Source of the DNA: Blastochloris viridis
Lineage (GTDB): Bacteria > Pseudomonadota > Alphaproteobacteria > Rhizobiales > Xanthobacteraceae
DNA: 64,000 nt
Direction: 5' to 3'
NCBI RefSeq assembly: GCF_001402875.1
Contig: NZ_CP012946.1
Coordinates: forward strand, 2,954,001 to 3,018,000
The notes beneath the pieces are model-generated. The model did no database searches. It was not told where the DNA came from and saw only the letters and a program-made list of their open reading frames with translations. Positions 1 to 8,644 of the stretch are shown here, piece after piece. Position 1 is the first letter of the stretch. The number at the start of each line of letters is the position of its first letter. A program made the translations under genes and the position numbers.

Positions 1-57
1 GACTACGACCCCTCAGTGATCCTCGACTTCGATTATTGGGCGCTGCTGCCGCGGTGA
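1..57 (+). CDS. 3' end of an unknown gene (partial)
   Basis: Frame 1 is open from the left edge for 18 codons and stops with TGA at 55-57, giving a tail rich in Asp and aromatic residues that ends DFDYWALLPR. It converges on uvrB with a 57-nt gap, a normal arrangement for two convergent genes. Too little is visible to name a family, and it could be a chance open stretch. Confidence 0.4.
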   Translation, partial: DYDPSVILDFDYWALLPR

Positions 58-114
58 GGCGCCGGCGGCCGGCCCGCATCGCCGGCGACCGGACCCGGCG
101 CGGCCAGGCCGCCT

Positions 115-2682
115 TCACCCGCGGCGGCGGCCGCCCTTGCCAGGCGCCTTGCCGAACGCGGGTTTCGGCCCCGGCCGGAAGTCGTCCGGCTGCAGCGGCA
201 GCTCGCGATTGTGCGGGCCCATCTCATCCAGCGTCGGCTTGCGGGCGCGAGAGCCGCCGCCAGCGGCGCTTGCCCCGCCCCCGCCGCCCGCCGACCCTCC
301 TCCGATCGGGGAGGCAGACGAGGCGCCGCGCTTCACCGGCACGCCGGGATCGTCCAACACCGCCAGCTCGGCGGCCCGAAGGCGCTTGATCTCGTCGCGC
401 AGCCGCGCTGCCTCTTCGAAGTTGAGGTCGGCGGCGGCGGCGCGCATGCGCGATTCGAGATCGGCGATCACCGCCGTGAAATTGTGGCCGATGGTCGCCG
501 CCGCGGCGGCCGGCCCGGCGTCGACCCGGACGTGATCGCGCTCGTAGACGCTGTCGAGAATGTCGGCGATGCCCTTCTTGACGCTCGCGGGGGTGATGCC
601 GTGCTCGGCGTTCCACGCCAGCTGCTTGGCGCGGCGGCGGGTGGTCTCGGCCATCGCCCGCTCCATCGAGCCGGTGATGCGGTCGGCATAGAGGATCACC
701 TTGCCGTCGACGTTGCGGGCGGCGCGGCCGATGGTCTGGACCAGCGAGGTTTCGCTGCGCAAGAACCCTTCCTTGTCGGCGTCGAGGATGGCGACCAAAG
801 CGCATTCGGGGATGTCGAGGCCCTCGCGCAGCAAATTGATGCCGATCAGCGCGTCGAAGGCGCCGAGGCGCAAATCGCGGATGATCTCGATGCGCTCGAT
901 GGTGTCGATGTCGGAGTGCATGTAGCGCACCCGCACCCCCTGCTCGTGCAGGTATTCGGTCAGGTCCTCGGCCATGCGCTTGGTCAATACCGTGACCAGC
1001 GCCCGATAACCGGCGGCGGCATTGGCGCGGACCTCGCCCAGCAGATCGTCGACCTGGGTGCGGGCCGGCCGCACCTCGACCGGCGGGTCGACCAGGCCGG
1101 TCGGGCGGATCACCTGCTCGACGAACACGCCGCCCGCGCGCTCCAGCTCCCACGCCGCCGGGGTGGCGGACACCGCCACCGTCTGCGGCCGCATGGCGTC
1201 CCATTCCTCGAAGCGCAGCGGCCGGTTGTCGAGGCAGGACGGCAGGCGGAAGCCGTATTCGGCCAGCGTCGCCTTGCGGCGGAAGTCGCCGCGATACATC
1301 GCCCCGATCTGCGGGATGCTGACGTGCGATTCGTCGATGAAGATCAGGGCGTTGTCGGGGATGTACTCGAACAGGGTCGGCGGCGGCTCGCCGGGCCGGC
1401 GGCCGGTGAGGTAGCGCGAATAGTTCTCGATGCCGGCGCAGGAGCCGGTGGCCTGCAGCATCTCCAGGTCGAAGGTGGTGCGCTGCTCCAGCCGCTGCGC
1501 CTCCAGCAGACGCCCCGAGGCATTGAGCTGGTCGAGCCGGGTCTTCAGCTCCGCCTTGATCGAGGCCGCCGCCTGCTGCAGCGTCGGCTTGGGCGTCACA
1601 TAGTGCGAATTGGCGTAGATCTTGACGAACCCCAGGGCGCCCTTGGTCTCGCCGGTGAGCGGGTCGAACTCGTCGATGCGCTCGACCTCATCGCCGAACA
1701 GCGAGATCCGCCACGCCCGGTCCTCATAGTGGGCCGGAAACAGCTCGATGGTGTCGCCGCGCACCCGGAACATGCCGCGGGCGAACTCGAGCTGGCTGCG
1801 TTTGTATTGCAGCGCGACGAGGTCGGCGATCAACTGGCGCTGGTCGATGCGGTCGCCGACCTGGATGGCGAAGGTCATCGCCGTATAGGTCTCGACCGAG
1901 CCGATGCCGTAGATGCACGACACCGAGGCGACGATGATGACGTCGTCGCGCTCAAGCAACGATCGCGTTGCGGCGTGGCGCATGCGGTCGATCTGCTCGT
2001 TGATCGCCGAATCCTTCTCGATATAGGTATCGGTGCGGGGGACGTAGGCTTCCGGCTGGTAATAATCGTAGTACGAGACGAAGTACTCGACCGCGTTATC
2101 GGGAAAGAAACTGCGGAACTCGCCGTAGAGCTGCGCGGCCAGCGTCTTGTTGGGGGCGAGAATCAGCGCCGGGCGCTGGGTCTGCTCGATCACCTTGGCC
2201 ATGGTGAAGGTTTTGCCCGAGCCGGTGACGCCGAGCAGCACCTGGTCGCGGTCGCCGGCTTGGATGCCGGCCACCAGCTCGCGAATCGCGGCGGGCTGGT
2301 CGCCCTGCGGCTCGAACGGACTGCTGAGGACGAACGGCCGGCCGCCCTCGCTCTTGTCCGGCCGCGGCGGGCGATGCGGCGTCCACGGCTGGTCGCGCAG
2401 CAGCGGGTTGCCGTCGCGGATCAGTTGCTCGAGCGCCTCGGCGCTGGCGGAGGAGCCCAGCGGCGTGCCGTCGAACGCCGCCTGCGGCGCTTCGGCAAAT
2501 CCGGCGTCGCCTTGGCCTGTCATGGCGCCGTGGCCGGCGGTGCCGTCGGCGAGGCCGGGGTTGAGCAGCGCGGCGAGCGCCGGGTCCATCGCCGGCGACG
2601 GCGGGCGCGCCGCCCGGCTGCGGGCACGGGGCGTCTTAGCGGGCTTGCTGGGAGGCTGGGAGGGGTTCGCGGGCGAGGACAT
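115..2682 (-). CDS. uvrB: Excinuclease ABC subunit B (UvrB)
   Basis: UvrB is the damage-verification helicase of nucleotide excision repair: it is loaded by UvrA and then recruits UvrC. The 855-aa product has Walker A GVTGSGKT (residues 151-158), the beta-hairpin signature [12 protein letters not shown], the helicase motif [11 protein letters not shown], helicase motifs near AVSATPA and TIGRAARN, and a C-terminal UVR coiled coil ([15 protein letters not shown]) that contacts UvrC. It is longer than the roughly 670 aa of E. coli UvrB because of an N-terminal Pro/Ala-rich extension of about 110 residues and a Gly/Ala/Arg-rich tail; both look like low-complexity linkers. An in-frame TTG at 2712 would add ten residues; the ATG at 2682 is preferred, though neither start has a clear Shine-Dalgarno. 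No GTTC-N7-GTTC box is seen upstream, so SOS control is not evident. Confidence 0.97.
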   Translation of the reverse strand: MSSPANPSQPPSKPAKTPRARSRAARPPSPAMDPALAALLNPGLADGTAGHGAMTGQGDAGFAEAPQAAFDGTPLGSSASAEALEQLIRDGNPLLRDQPWTPHRPPRPDKSEGGRPFVLSSPFEPQGDQPAAIRELVAGIQAGDRDQVLLGVTGSGKTFTMAKVIEQTQRPALILAPNKTLAAQLYGEFRSFFPDNAVEYFVSYYDYYQPEAYVPRTDTYIEKDSAINEQIDRMRHAATRSLLERDDVIIVASVSCIYGIGSVETYTAMTFAIQVGDRIDQRQLIADLVALQYKRSQLEFARGMFRVRGDTIELFPAHYEDRAWRISLFGDEVERIDEFDPLTGETKGALGFVKIYANSHYVTPKPTLQQAAASIKAELKTRLDQLNASGRLLEAQRLEQRTTFDLEMLQATGSCAGIENYSRYLTGRRPGEPPPTLFEYIPDNALIFIDESHVSIPQIGAMYRGDFRRKATLAEYGFRLPSCLDNRPLRFEEWDAMRPQTVAVSATPAAWELERAGGVFVEQVIRPTGLVDPPVEVRPARTQVDDLLGEVRANAAAGYRALVTVLTKRMAEDLTEYLHEQGVRVRYMHSDIDTIERIEIIRDLRLGAFDALIGINLLREGLDIPECALVAILDADKEGFLRSETSLVQTIGRAARNVDGKVILYADRITGSMERAMAETTRRRAKQLAWNAEHGITPASVKKGIADILDSVYERDHVRVDAGPAAAAATIGHNFTAVIADLESRMRAAAADLNFEEAARLRDEIKRLRAAELAVLDDPGVPVKRGASSASPIGGGSAGGGGGASAAGGGSRARKPTLDEMGPHNRELPLQPDDFRPGPKPAFGKAPGKGGRRRG

Positions 2683-2840
2683 GCCGGAAATATGGGCCGC
2701 CCGGGCCGGCAAGGAAAGCGGGGGCGCATCGAACCGGGGGCACGCGACCGCGACCGGGCGGTCCGGCGACCGTTGCCAGGCAGCCGGGCCGACCGCGGCG
2801 CGGCTGGTGCCAGCGCCTGCGATCTCCCGCCCGCCCGCCC

Positions 2841-3911
2841 TCAGTGCGCGCGGGCGATGGCGAATGCCACGGCCTCGGCCAGCGCGCGCCGGATCGGCGC
2901 GGCCGGGAAGATGCCGAGCGCATCGGTGGCGATGGCGCCATAATGTTTGGCGCGTTCGCAGGTGTCCTCGATGGCGCGATGCTTGTGCATCAGCCCGACA
3001 GCGGTTTCGAGCGCGGCGTCGTCGACCTCGCCCTGCTCCAGCGCCTTGCGCCAGAACGTCCGCTCGTCATCGGTGCCGCGACGGAATGCCAGCACCACCG
3101 GCAGCGTGATCTTGCCCTCGCGGAAGTCGTCGCCGACATTCTTGCCGAGATCGGCGGCGCGGCCGCCATAATCGAGCGCGTCGTCGACCAGCTGGAAGGC
3201 GATGCCGAGGTTCATGCCGTAGGAGCGGCAGGCCGCTTCCTCCGCCTTGCCGCGGCCGGCCAGCACCGGGCCGAGCTCGGCGGCGGCGGCGAACAGCTCG
3301 GCGGTCTTGGACCGAATCACCGCGAGGTACTCGTCCTCGGTGGTCTCGGTGTTCTTGGCGGCGGCGAGCTGCATCACCTCGCCCTCGGCGATAACCGCGG
3401 CGGCGGTGGAGAGGATCTCCAGGCAGCGCAGATTGCCGACCTCGACCATCATGCGGAAGGCCTGGCCGAGCAGGAAGTCGCCGACCAGCACGCTCATCTC
3501 GTTGCCCCACAGCATGCGGGCGGCGGCCTTGCCTCGGCGCAGCTCGCTCTCGTCGACGACGTCGTCGTGGAGCAGGGTGGCGGTGTGCATGAACTCGACC
3601 GCAGCGGCGAGCTTGGTGTGACCCTCGCCCTGGAAGCCGCACAGCTGAGAGGTGGCGAGCGTCAGCATCGGCCGCAGTCGCTTGCCGCCCGACGAGATCA
3701 GGTGGTTGGCGACCTCGGGGATCGTGGTGACATCGGAGCCGGTGCGCGAGAGAATCGTAGCGTTCACCCGCTCCATGTCGGATTGGACGAGACGCACGAG
3801 GCCCTCAATCGACGCTTCGGGCGCGGATTCGAACGGTAAGACGACGGCCAAAGGAGGCTCCCAGCCGAGACCAGACCACGACCGTCCGCGGCCGCGATCG
3901 AACCGTAGCAT
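2841..3911 (-). CDS. ispB: All-trans polyprenyl diphosphate synthase (octaprenyl/decaprenyl type)
   Basis: This enzyme chain-elongates farnesyl or geranylgeranyl diphosphate with isopentenyl diphosphate to make the ubiquinone side chain. The first Asp-rich motif is LLHDDVVDE and the second is [10 protein letters not shown]; the substrate-binding GGKRLRP sits upstream of the first, and GDFLLGQAF and KTAELFAAA are also typical of long-chain synthases. The ATG at 3911 gives 356 aa; a TTG at 3851 preceded by GGGAG gives a more usual 336-aa protein starting LAVVLPFES and may be the true start. The product length (C40 or C50) cannot be read from sequence. In Rhizobiales this gene commonly lies near the DUF2007, methyltransferase and S49 peptidase genes found just to the right. 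Confidence 0.93.
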   Translation of the reverse strand: MLRFDRGRGRSWSGLGWEPPLAVVLPFESAPEASIEGLVRLVQSDMERVNATILSRTGSDVTTIPEVANHLISSGGKRLRPMLTLATSQLCGFQGEGHTKLAAAVEFMHTATLLHDDVVDESELRRGKAAARMLWGNEMSVLVGDFLLGQAFRMMVEVGNLRCLEILSTAAAVIAEGEVMQLAAAKNTETTEDEYLAVIRSKTAELFAAAAELGPVLAGRGKAEEAACRSYGMNLGIAFQLVDDALDYGGRAADLGKNVGDDFREGKITLPVVLAFRRGTDDERTFWRKALEQGEVDDAALETAVGLMHKHRAIEDTCERAKHYGAIATDALGIFPAAPIRRALAEAVAFAIARAH

Positions 3912-3949
3912 TTAGAGGCGACCTTCGCCGGGGGCAAGAGCCAGCTTGA

Positions 3950-4942
3950 TCACAGGCCGCTTCCGACCGCCGACGACAGCGCAGGCGCCGCCTCCGCCAG
4001 CCGCGCCACCTCCTCGGCGACGCGGTCGACATGCCCGTGGTGCAGCATATGGCCGGCCTTGGCAATGCGGACGACGCGAATCGCCGGCGCATCGCGCGCC
4101 AAAACCTCGCCGTGGATCGCCGCCGGCACGGTGGCGTCGGCCTCGCCCACCACCAGCACGGTCGGCACCGCCAACGCGGCATAACGCGGCGCCTGGGCCG
4201 CCAGCTCGCCGCGCAGCAGCTTGAAATCCTGCATGGTGTCGCGGAAACGGTCGGGAGTCATGGCCAAGGCCAGGGCGCTGGTGCCGAGATAGCCGGGCGG
4301 CAGCGGCTCGGGCGCGAACATCCGCGCCGTCGCCGTCTCCAGCGCTGCCAGGCTGAGGGGCGTCGCCAGGGTGTGGGTGAACAGCGGCCCGGTCAGCAGC
4401 ACCTCGGCAGCGGCCTGGAACCACTTGAGCCCGCCCGGGCGGGGGTGAGTCGCCGGGTTGATCAGCGCCAGCCCCGCGACCTCGCCGGGGTAGTCCAGCG
4501 CATAGCGCAGCGCCACCGAGCCGCCGAACGAGTGGCCGACCACGATCAGCCGCCGGGCGCCGACCGCGCGCACCGCGCCGCGAATCAGTTCGGCCTGGCG
4601 GCCGAGCGCGGCGTCGCCGTCGCCGCCCAGCCGGCGGCTCCAGCCTGAGCCCGGCCGGTCGGCGATCAGCACCGGCAGGCGCGCCGCCAGCCGCTGGCCG
4701 AGCGGCCTCAGGTCGGCGCCACAGCCGGGGGCGCCATGCAGCAGCAGCACCGCCGGCCGGTCGGCCGCCGCCGGGTCGGCGCCGAGCCGAACGAGGTGGA
4801 TGGCGCCGCCATCGACCGCGACCACATCGCCGGCGGGCGGGAAGCGGGTTTCGAGCCGCGCGGTCTGCGCCCGGGTGAGCGCAGCGGCGGCGCCGAGGGC
4901 GAGCGCGCCGGCAAGAACGAGGATGACGAGGGCGAGCAGCAT
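3950..4942 (-). CDS. Alpha/beta-fold hydrolase, membrane-anchored
   Basis: The 330-aa product begins with a hydrophobic segment (residues 1-22) that looks like an uncleaved signal anchor or signal peptide. The fold is clear: oxyanion region LLLHGAPGCG (about 67-76), nucleophile elbow GHSFGG with Ser138, a late Asp in VVGEADATVP and a catalytic His in KAGHMLHHG near the C terminus. Substrate is unknown; family members include esterases, haloperoxidase-like enzymes and epoxide hydrolases. It is followed after about 40 nt by the polyprenyl synthase on the same strand and is divergent from the DUF2007 gene, so it interrupts a neighbourhood that is otherwise often conserved. Confidence 0.85.
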   Translation of the reverse strand: MLLALVILVLAGALALGAAAALTRAQTARLETRFPPAGDVVAVDGGAIHLVRLGADPAAADRPAVLLLHGAPGCGADLRPLGQRLAARLPVLIADRPGSGWSRRLGGDGDAALGRQAELIRGAVRAVGARRLIVVGHSFGGSVALRYALDYPGEVAGLALINPATHPRPGGLKWFQAAAEVLLTGPLFTHTLATPLSLAALETATARMFAPEPLPPGYLGTSALALAMTPDRFRDTMQDFKLLRGELAAQAPRYAALAVPTVLVVGEADATVPAAIHGEVLARDAPAIRVVRIAKAGHMLHHGHVDRVAEEVARLAEAAPALSSAVGSGL

Positions 4943-5020
4943 GGCGTGCGATCCGCAAGGCCAGCCATGCTATCGCGTCGCCGCCGCGCCAGCCAGCGCG
5001 CGATATGCTACCAACCCGGC

Positions 5021-5248
5021 ATGGAAGAGCTGATGCGTACCATCGACCCGGTGCTGGTGACCGCAATCGAGGCGCTGCTCGGCGAAGCCGGCATCCCGCT
5101 GCTGGTGGCCGACCAGAACATCGCGACGGTGGAAGGCTCGATCGGCGCCTTCCCGCGTCGCATCCTGGTACCGTCCGAGCAGTTGGACGCGGCGCGGCGG
5201 CTGGTGATCGCCGCCGGTCTCGGCCACGAGCTCACCTCGCCGCGGTGA
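5021..5248 (+). CDS. DUF2007 family protein (putative signal-transducing protein)
   Basis: A 75-aa protein starting MEELMRTIDPVLVTAIEALL and containing the DUF2007 pattern GIPLLVADQNIATVEGS followed by RRILVPSEQLDAARR. The family is small, cytosolic and of undefined biochemical role (often labelled putative prokaryotic signal transducing protein). The ATG at 5021 is chosen over the one at 5033 because relatives, as I recall them, begin with an M-x-E-L-x-R-T-x-D pattern. It sits divergently from the hydrolase and convergently with the S49 peptidase; only 22 nt separate its stop from that of the peptidase gene. Confidence 0.82.
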   Translation: MEELMRTIDPVLVTAIEALLGEAGIPLLVADQNIATVEGSIGAFPRRILVPSEQLDAARRLVIAAGLGHELTSPR

Positions 5249-5270
5249 GCGCGGGGCAGGACGACCGATC

Positions 5271-6182
5271 TCACAGCCCGTAGCGCGACCACAGCGCCCG
5301 CGCCTCGATGGCCGAGACGACGTCGGCGGCCAGGCCGGGCCCGACCTCGGCGGCCTGGCCGAAACCCGGCAGGCGGCGGCCGAACAGCGTCCGCTCGGCC
5401 GAGATCAGCGGCATCAGCACCTTGTCGCCGAAGCGCTGGCGCAGCACGGTGCGCGTCTCGCCGATGTCGTCGATCAGGCCGAACGCTTTGGCCCGCTCGG
5501 CTTCCCAGTATTCGCCGGTGAACAGGCTGTCGTCGGGCGCGGCAAGCCTGGCGCCGCGCCGGCCCTTCACCAGCTCGATGAACTTGGCGTGAATGGCACG
5601 CTGGATGGTCTTCACCCGCTCGACGTCTTCGGGGTCCTCGGGGCGGAACGGGTCGAGCATCGATTTGCGGGTGCCGGCGGTATAGACCCGGCGCTCGACG
5701 CCGATCTTCTCGATCAGCTTGTCGAAGCCGAACGAGGCGCCGATCACCCCGATCGAGCCGACGATCGAGGACGGATCGGCAAAGATCTCGTCGCCGGCGC
5801 AAGCGATCATGTAGCCGCCGGAGGCGGCGACGTCCTCGACGAACACCAGCACCGGCAGCTTGGCCTCCTCGGCCAGCAGGCGGATGCGACGGTGGATCAA
5901 GTGCGACTGCACCGCCGAGCCGCCCGGCGAATTGATGATGAGCGCCACCGCCTTGGCGTCGCGTACCGCGAACGCCCGCTCCAGCACCCGCGCCACGCTG
6001 GCCATGGTCATGCCCGGCGACAGCGGCGTGCTGAACCCGATCACCCCGGTGAGGCGCACCACCGGCACCACCGGCATCTCGGGCGGGCGCAGCGACGCGG
6101 GCAGCAAGGGGCGGATGCGATAGATGAGACGTTCCGAAAGAGATGCAGCCATTTCCAATAGATAGAGCCGGATACCGGCCAT
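5271..6182 (-). CDS. S49 family peptidase (SppA/SohB-like)
   Basis: A 303-aa serine protease of the signal-peptide-peptidase A family, which degrades residual signal peptides or membrane proteins. The ClpP-like core shows VALIINSPGGSAVQ, the nucleophile Ser121 in VAASGGYMIA and the general-base Lys173 in TAGTRKSMLDPF, the Ser/Lys dyad expected for S49. It is the short, single-domain form (about half of E. coli SppA), and the N terminus has only a weak hydrophobic stretch, so membrane attachment is uncertain. The downstream GLIDDIGE motif is typical of the family. The ATG at 6182 was used; an internal ATG at 6152 would shorten it by ten residues. Confidence 0.93.
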   Translation of the reverse strand: MAGIRLYLLEMAASLSERLIYRIRPLLPASLRPPEMPVVPVVRLTGVIGFSTPLSPGMTMASVARVLERAFAVRDAKAVALIINSPGGSAVQSHLIHRRIRLLAEEAKLPVLVFVEDVAASGGYMIACAGDEIFADPSSIVGSIGVIGASFGFDKLIEKIGVERRVYTAGTRKSMLDPFRPEDPEDVERVKTIQRAIHAKFIELVKGRRGARLAAPDDSLFTGEYWEAERAKAFGLIDDIGETRTVLRQRFGDKVLMPLISAERTLFGRRLPGFGQAAEVGPGLAADVVSAIEARALWSRYGL

Positions 6183-6249
6183 CTCAAGGTCCCGGCTGCG
6201 CCGCGGCTGCCCGCACCTCGTTCAGAGCCCAAGCCCGGACCGAAAAATC

Positions 6250-6996
6250 TCACACCGCCAAGGCGTCGCCGCGGCGCAGCGCCGCCTCCGCCGCGGTGGA
6301 GGGCCGGCCGTCAGGCTCGGCCAGCACCAGCGGCGGCCGCAGCGACAGCGGGGTGCGGCGGCCCTTGCGGGCGCGCACCAGCACGCGGCTGGCCGGCGCG
6401 TCCGGCCGCGGATGCACCGGTACCACCTCGACCGCGCCCCAGCGGTCGCCGAGGTCGGCCAGCACGCCGGCCAGCGCGTCGGCGCGGTCGATCAGGGTCA
6501 ACGTGCCGCCGGGCTGCAGCAGCCGGCCGGCGGCGGCGATCCAATGACAGCGCGGGCGGTCGGGCATGTGGGCGCCGCGCTTGCCGGCATCGGGCGAGGC
6601 GGCGTGGCGGCTGGGATCGAGGAACGGCGGGTTGCACAGCACCTGGTCGAAGGCGCCGGCGGCCGGCGGCCCGTCGGCGCGGCCGACCGTGGCGACGTCC
6701 GCCGCCACCACCGTGACGCGACCGGCCAGGCCGTTGCGGGCGGCGTTCTCCCCCGCCAACGCAGCGAGGCCGGGGTCGATCTCGACCAGCACCATCGACA
6801 GGCCGGGAACCCGCGCCGCCACCGCCAGACCGGCGGCGCCGACCCCGGCGCCGAGGTCGACGGCGCGCTCGCCGGGCAGCGCCGGCACCGCCGCCGCCAG
6901 CAAAATGGCATCGTGCCCGACGCGATGGCCGCGCGCCGGCTGCAGCAGCCGCAGCCGTCCGCCGAGCACGGCGTCGTCGGTGGTGGCGTCGGTCAT
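6250..6996 (-). CDS. YfiC/TrmN6-like tRNA1(Val) N6-adenine methyltransferase family protein
   Basis: A 248-aa SAM-dependent methyltransferase. Motif I is DLGAGVGAAG (47-56), the acidic end of strand 2 is VEIDPGL, and the N6-adenine/N5-glutamine methyltransferase signature NPPF is at 122-125, preceded by FDQVLC. The opening LLQPARGHRVGHDAILLAAA matches the start of YfiC-type enzymes that modify A37 of tRNA1(Val). The open frame extends to 7080, but the ATG at 6996 gives the N terminus expected of the family. It is followed by the S49 peptidase on the same strand 67 nt away, a common pairing in Rhizobiales. Confidence 0.87.
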   Translation of the reverse strand: MTDATTDDAVLGGRLRLLQPARGHRVGHDAILLAAAVPALPGERAVDLGAGVGAAGLAVAARVPGLSMVLVEIDPGLAALAGENAARNGLAGRVTVVAADVATVGRADGPPAAGAFDQVLCNPPFLDPSRHAASPDAGKRGAHMPDRPRCHWIAAAGRLLQPGGTLTLIDRADALAGVLADLGDRWGAVEVVPVHPRPDAPASRVLVRARKGRRTPLSLRPPLVLAEPDGRPSTAAEAALRRGDALAV

Positions 6997-7341
6997 AACG
7001 GTCTGGTCGCGGTCCGCGGACGGGTGGAGATGGTCGCCGCCGTCAACGCCGGGCGCGGCGACGGCGGCTGCGGCCAACACCTAGACCATTTTCCGCGCGG
7101 GTGGGATCCGGGCAGGCGCAACCGGCCCGAAATTGGCCTCAGAAACTATGCGCACTACGCGCCACGGCGCCGTTCCGTCTGGCGTCCAAGGCCGGCCGAC
7201 CCCATTGGGGACCTTGCGCCATGGTCCGACAACCAGCGAGGCCGCGTTCCGCCCCCAATCTTTCGTCCCTTCGCCTGCCGCGACAGCCGTCCCAGCCGTC
7301 CGGCGGTGCGGCCCGAGGCCGGCCACAGCCGCGCCCGCGGC
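6997..7341. other. Gene-free stretch
   Basis: Between the methyltransferase and the 71-aa ORF. It has mixed composition with no open frame showing protein-like composition, no strong hairpin and no recognisable promoter. It presumably carries the promoter of the methyltransferase gene. Confidence 0.4.
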
Positions 7342-7557
7342 TCAATTGCGGCGGGCCGCCGCAACCATGTCCTCGAGCGCATTAAAAATCCGCTCCGCGC
7401 CCGACTGATCGCCGAGTTCGGCGAGGTGCTCGGCGATACCGAGCATGTGATCGGCGGCGTCGATCAAAAGCGTCCGGTCATGGGCCGCGATCATTTCGGC
7501 GATCGAAACCAGACGGTCGGATGCCGACAGTTCCGATGAAGTCGTTTCTGAAAACAT
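7342..7557 (-). CDS. Small hypothetical protein, 71 aa
   Basis: An acidic, fully helical-looking protein (SDRLVSIAEMIAAHDRTLLI, then a second amphipathic stretch ending AAARRN). The ATG at 7557 is preceded by GAGGGAC, a usable ribosome-binding site. Codon composition is that of a real alphaproteobacterial gene, and the protein is not low-complexity, unlike antisense frames nearby. No family is recognised; the helical pattern could suit a small regulator or structural subunit, but that is only an impression. Confidence 0.55.
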   Translation of the reverse strand: MFSETTSSELSASDRLVSIAEMIAAHDRTLLIDAADHMLGIAEHLAELGDQSGAERIFNALEDMVAAARRN

Positions 7558-7822
7558 GTCCCTCGAGCTCTTGGCGTGACGTTAGATGAGCTTCGGCCAG
7601 GGGCGGGGCGCCGTGAGCGCGGCCTGTGCCCGAAATAGCATCCCGCGTATATCAACGCCAGAATTTGACGATTGTTTCGTGCCTGGTGGTTACCTTACGG
7701 CTACCTTCGCCAATTCGGCTGTCGAAGCGTCAATTATAAACGTTTTCTGACGTCGCGCGCTGTTGAGAATAATCCAAAATACCAACCATTACACGGCCGC
7801 CGCGCCATAGGACTGACCGAAC

Positions 7823-8413
7823 CTAGCCGCCGTGCTGCACGAACGCCCGCGACCGCAACAACCCAACCTTGCGGCCTAGCCTTGAAAGCAACCTGTGATC
7901 TGCCATGGCGCCGTCGGGATGGCGGCCGACCGCGTCATAGAGGCGGCGATGAACCAGCAGGCCCTGCTCCGGGCGGACGCGGCCGCGCACCACACGGGCG
8001 ACGCTGGCCTGCCACTCCGCCAGCCGCGGCAGGGCGCCATCGGCGTCGACGGCGTAGCGGAACGCCGCAGCCGCCGCGGCAACCGAACCGCGACGGCCGG
8101 CAGCGGCCGCAAACGCCTCGACCGCGGCGCCCCAGCCGTCTTCCAGCACGATGTCCGGCCGCAGGAACAACAGCCAGTCCGCCCGCGCCTCGGCGGCCGC
8201 CCGCCTGAGCCGGACGCCGAGATCGCGCGCCGCCGGGTCGGCGATGATGGTGCAGCCGGCGGCATCGGAAACCGCTACGGTATCATCGTGCGAGCCGCCG
8301 TCGGCCACGACAACGTCGCGCAGCACGCCGGTCGACACCGCCGGCACCAGCGCGGCGAAACACGGCACCAGCGTGCGTTCGTTGTTGTGGGTCGGGATGA
8401 TGACGCTGATCAC
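7823..8413 (-). CDS. Small family 2 glycosyltransferase
   Basis: A GT-A glycosyltransferase with the N-terminal signature ISVIIPTHNNERTL, the nucleotide-binding VVADGGSHDDT (with the DGGS form rather than DDGS), and LLFLRPDIVLEDGW where the DXD-like metal site is expected. At about 196 aa it is short, resembling the TIGR04283-type transferases. The GTG at 8413 is preferred because GAGAGG lies about nine nt upstream and the protein then begins with the beta strand; an ATG at 8443 would add ten residues. Donor and acceptor are unknown. It is divergent from the radical SAM gene. Confidence 0.75.
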   Translation of the reverse strand: MISVIIPTHNNERTLVPCFAALVPAVSTGVLRDVVVADGGSHDDTVAVSDAAGCTIIADPAARDLGVRLRRAAAEARADWLLFLRPDIVLEDGWGAAVEAFAAAAGRRGSVAAAAAAFRYAVDADGALPRLAEWQASVARVVRGRVRPEQGLLVHRRLYDAVGRHPDGAMADHRLLSRLGRKVGLLRSRAFVQHGG

Positions 8414-8605
8414 GGCGCGCTGCCTCTCGGTTGCGGGTCCCATCTAGCCAGGATCGCGGCGGAGGGCCACCCCGGCCCGGCCACGCCGCCGCCACCGCCC
8501 GAATGGATCGCCCAGGCGCCCGCTCAGCCGCCGCAGCGCAGCCCGCCGCTCAAGCGCCGCTCTGTCGCACCACAGTACCGCTTGCGCGCGGTCTGCTCTC
8601 CGTTT

Positions 8606-8620
8606 GTTCTTTGTTTGTTC
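8606..8620 (+). promoter_or_regulatory. LexA (SOS) box, GTTC-N7-GTTC
   Basis: GTTC at 8606-8609 and GTTC at 8617-8620 are separated by exactly seven bases (TTTGTTT), the alphaproteobacterial LexA operator consensus. It lies 25 nt upstream of the ATG of the radical SAM gene, where a repressor would block transcription. The surroundings are AT-rich compared with flanking DNA, consistent with a promoter. Confidence 0.75.
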
Positions 8621-8644
8621 GAAATTCCGCGTTATGATTTCAAT

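Noticed and set aside
211..2943. Long + strand frame across uvrB
   Set aside because: Shadow of uvrB; the product is Arg/Asp/Gly-rich with no family features.
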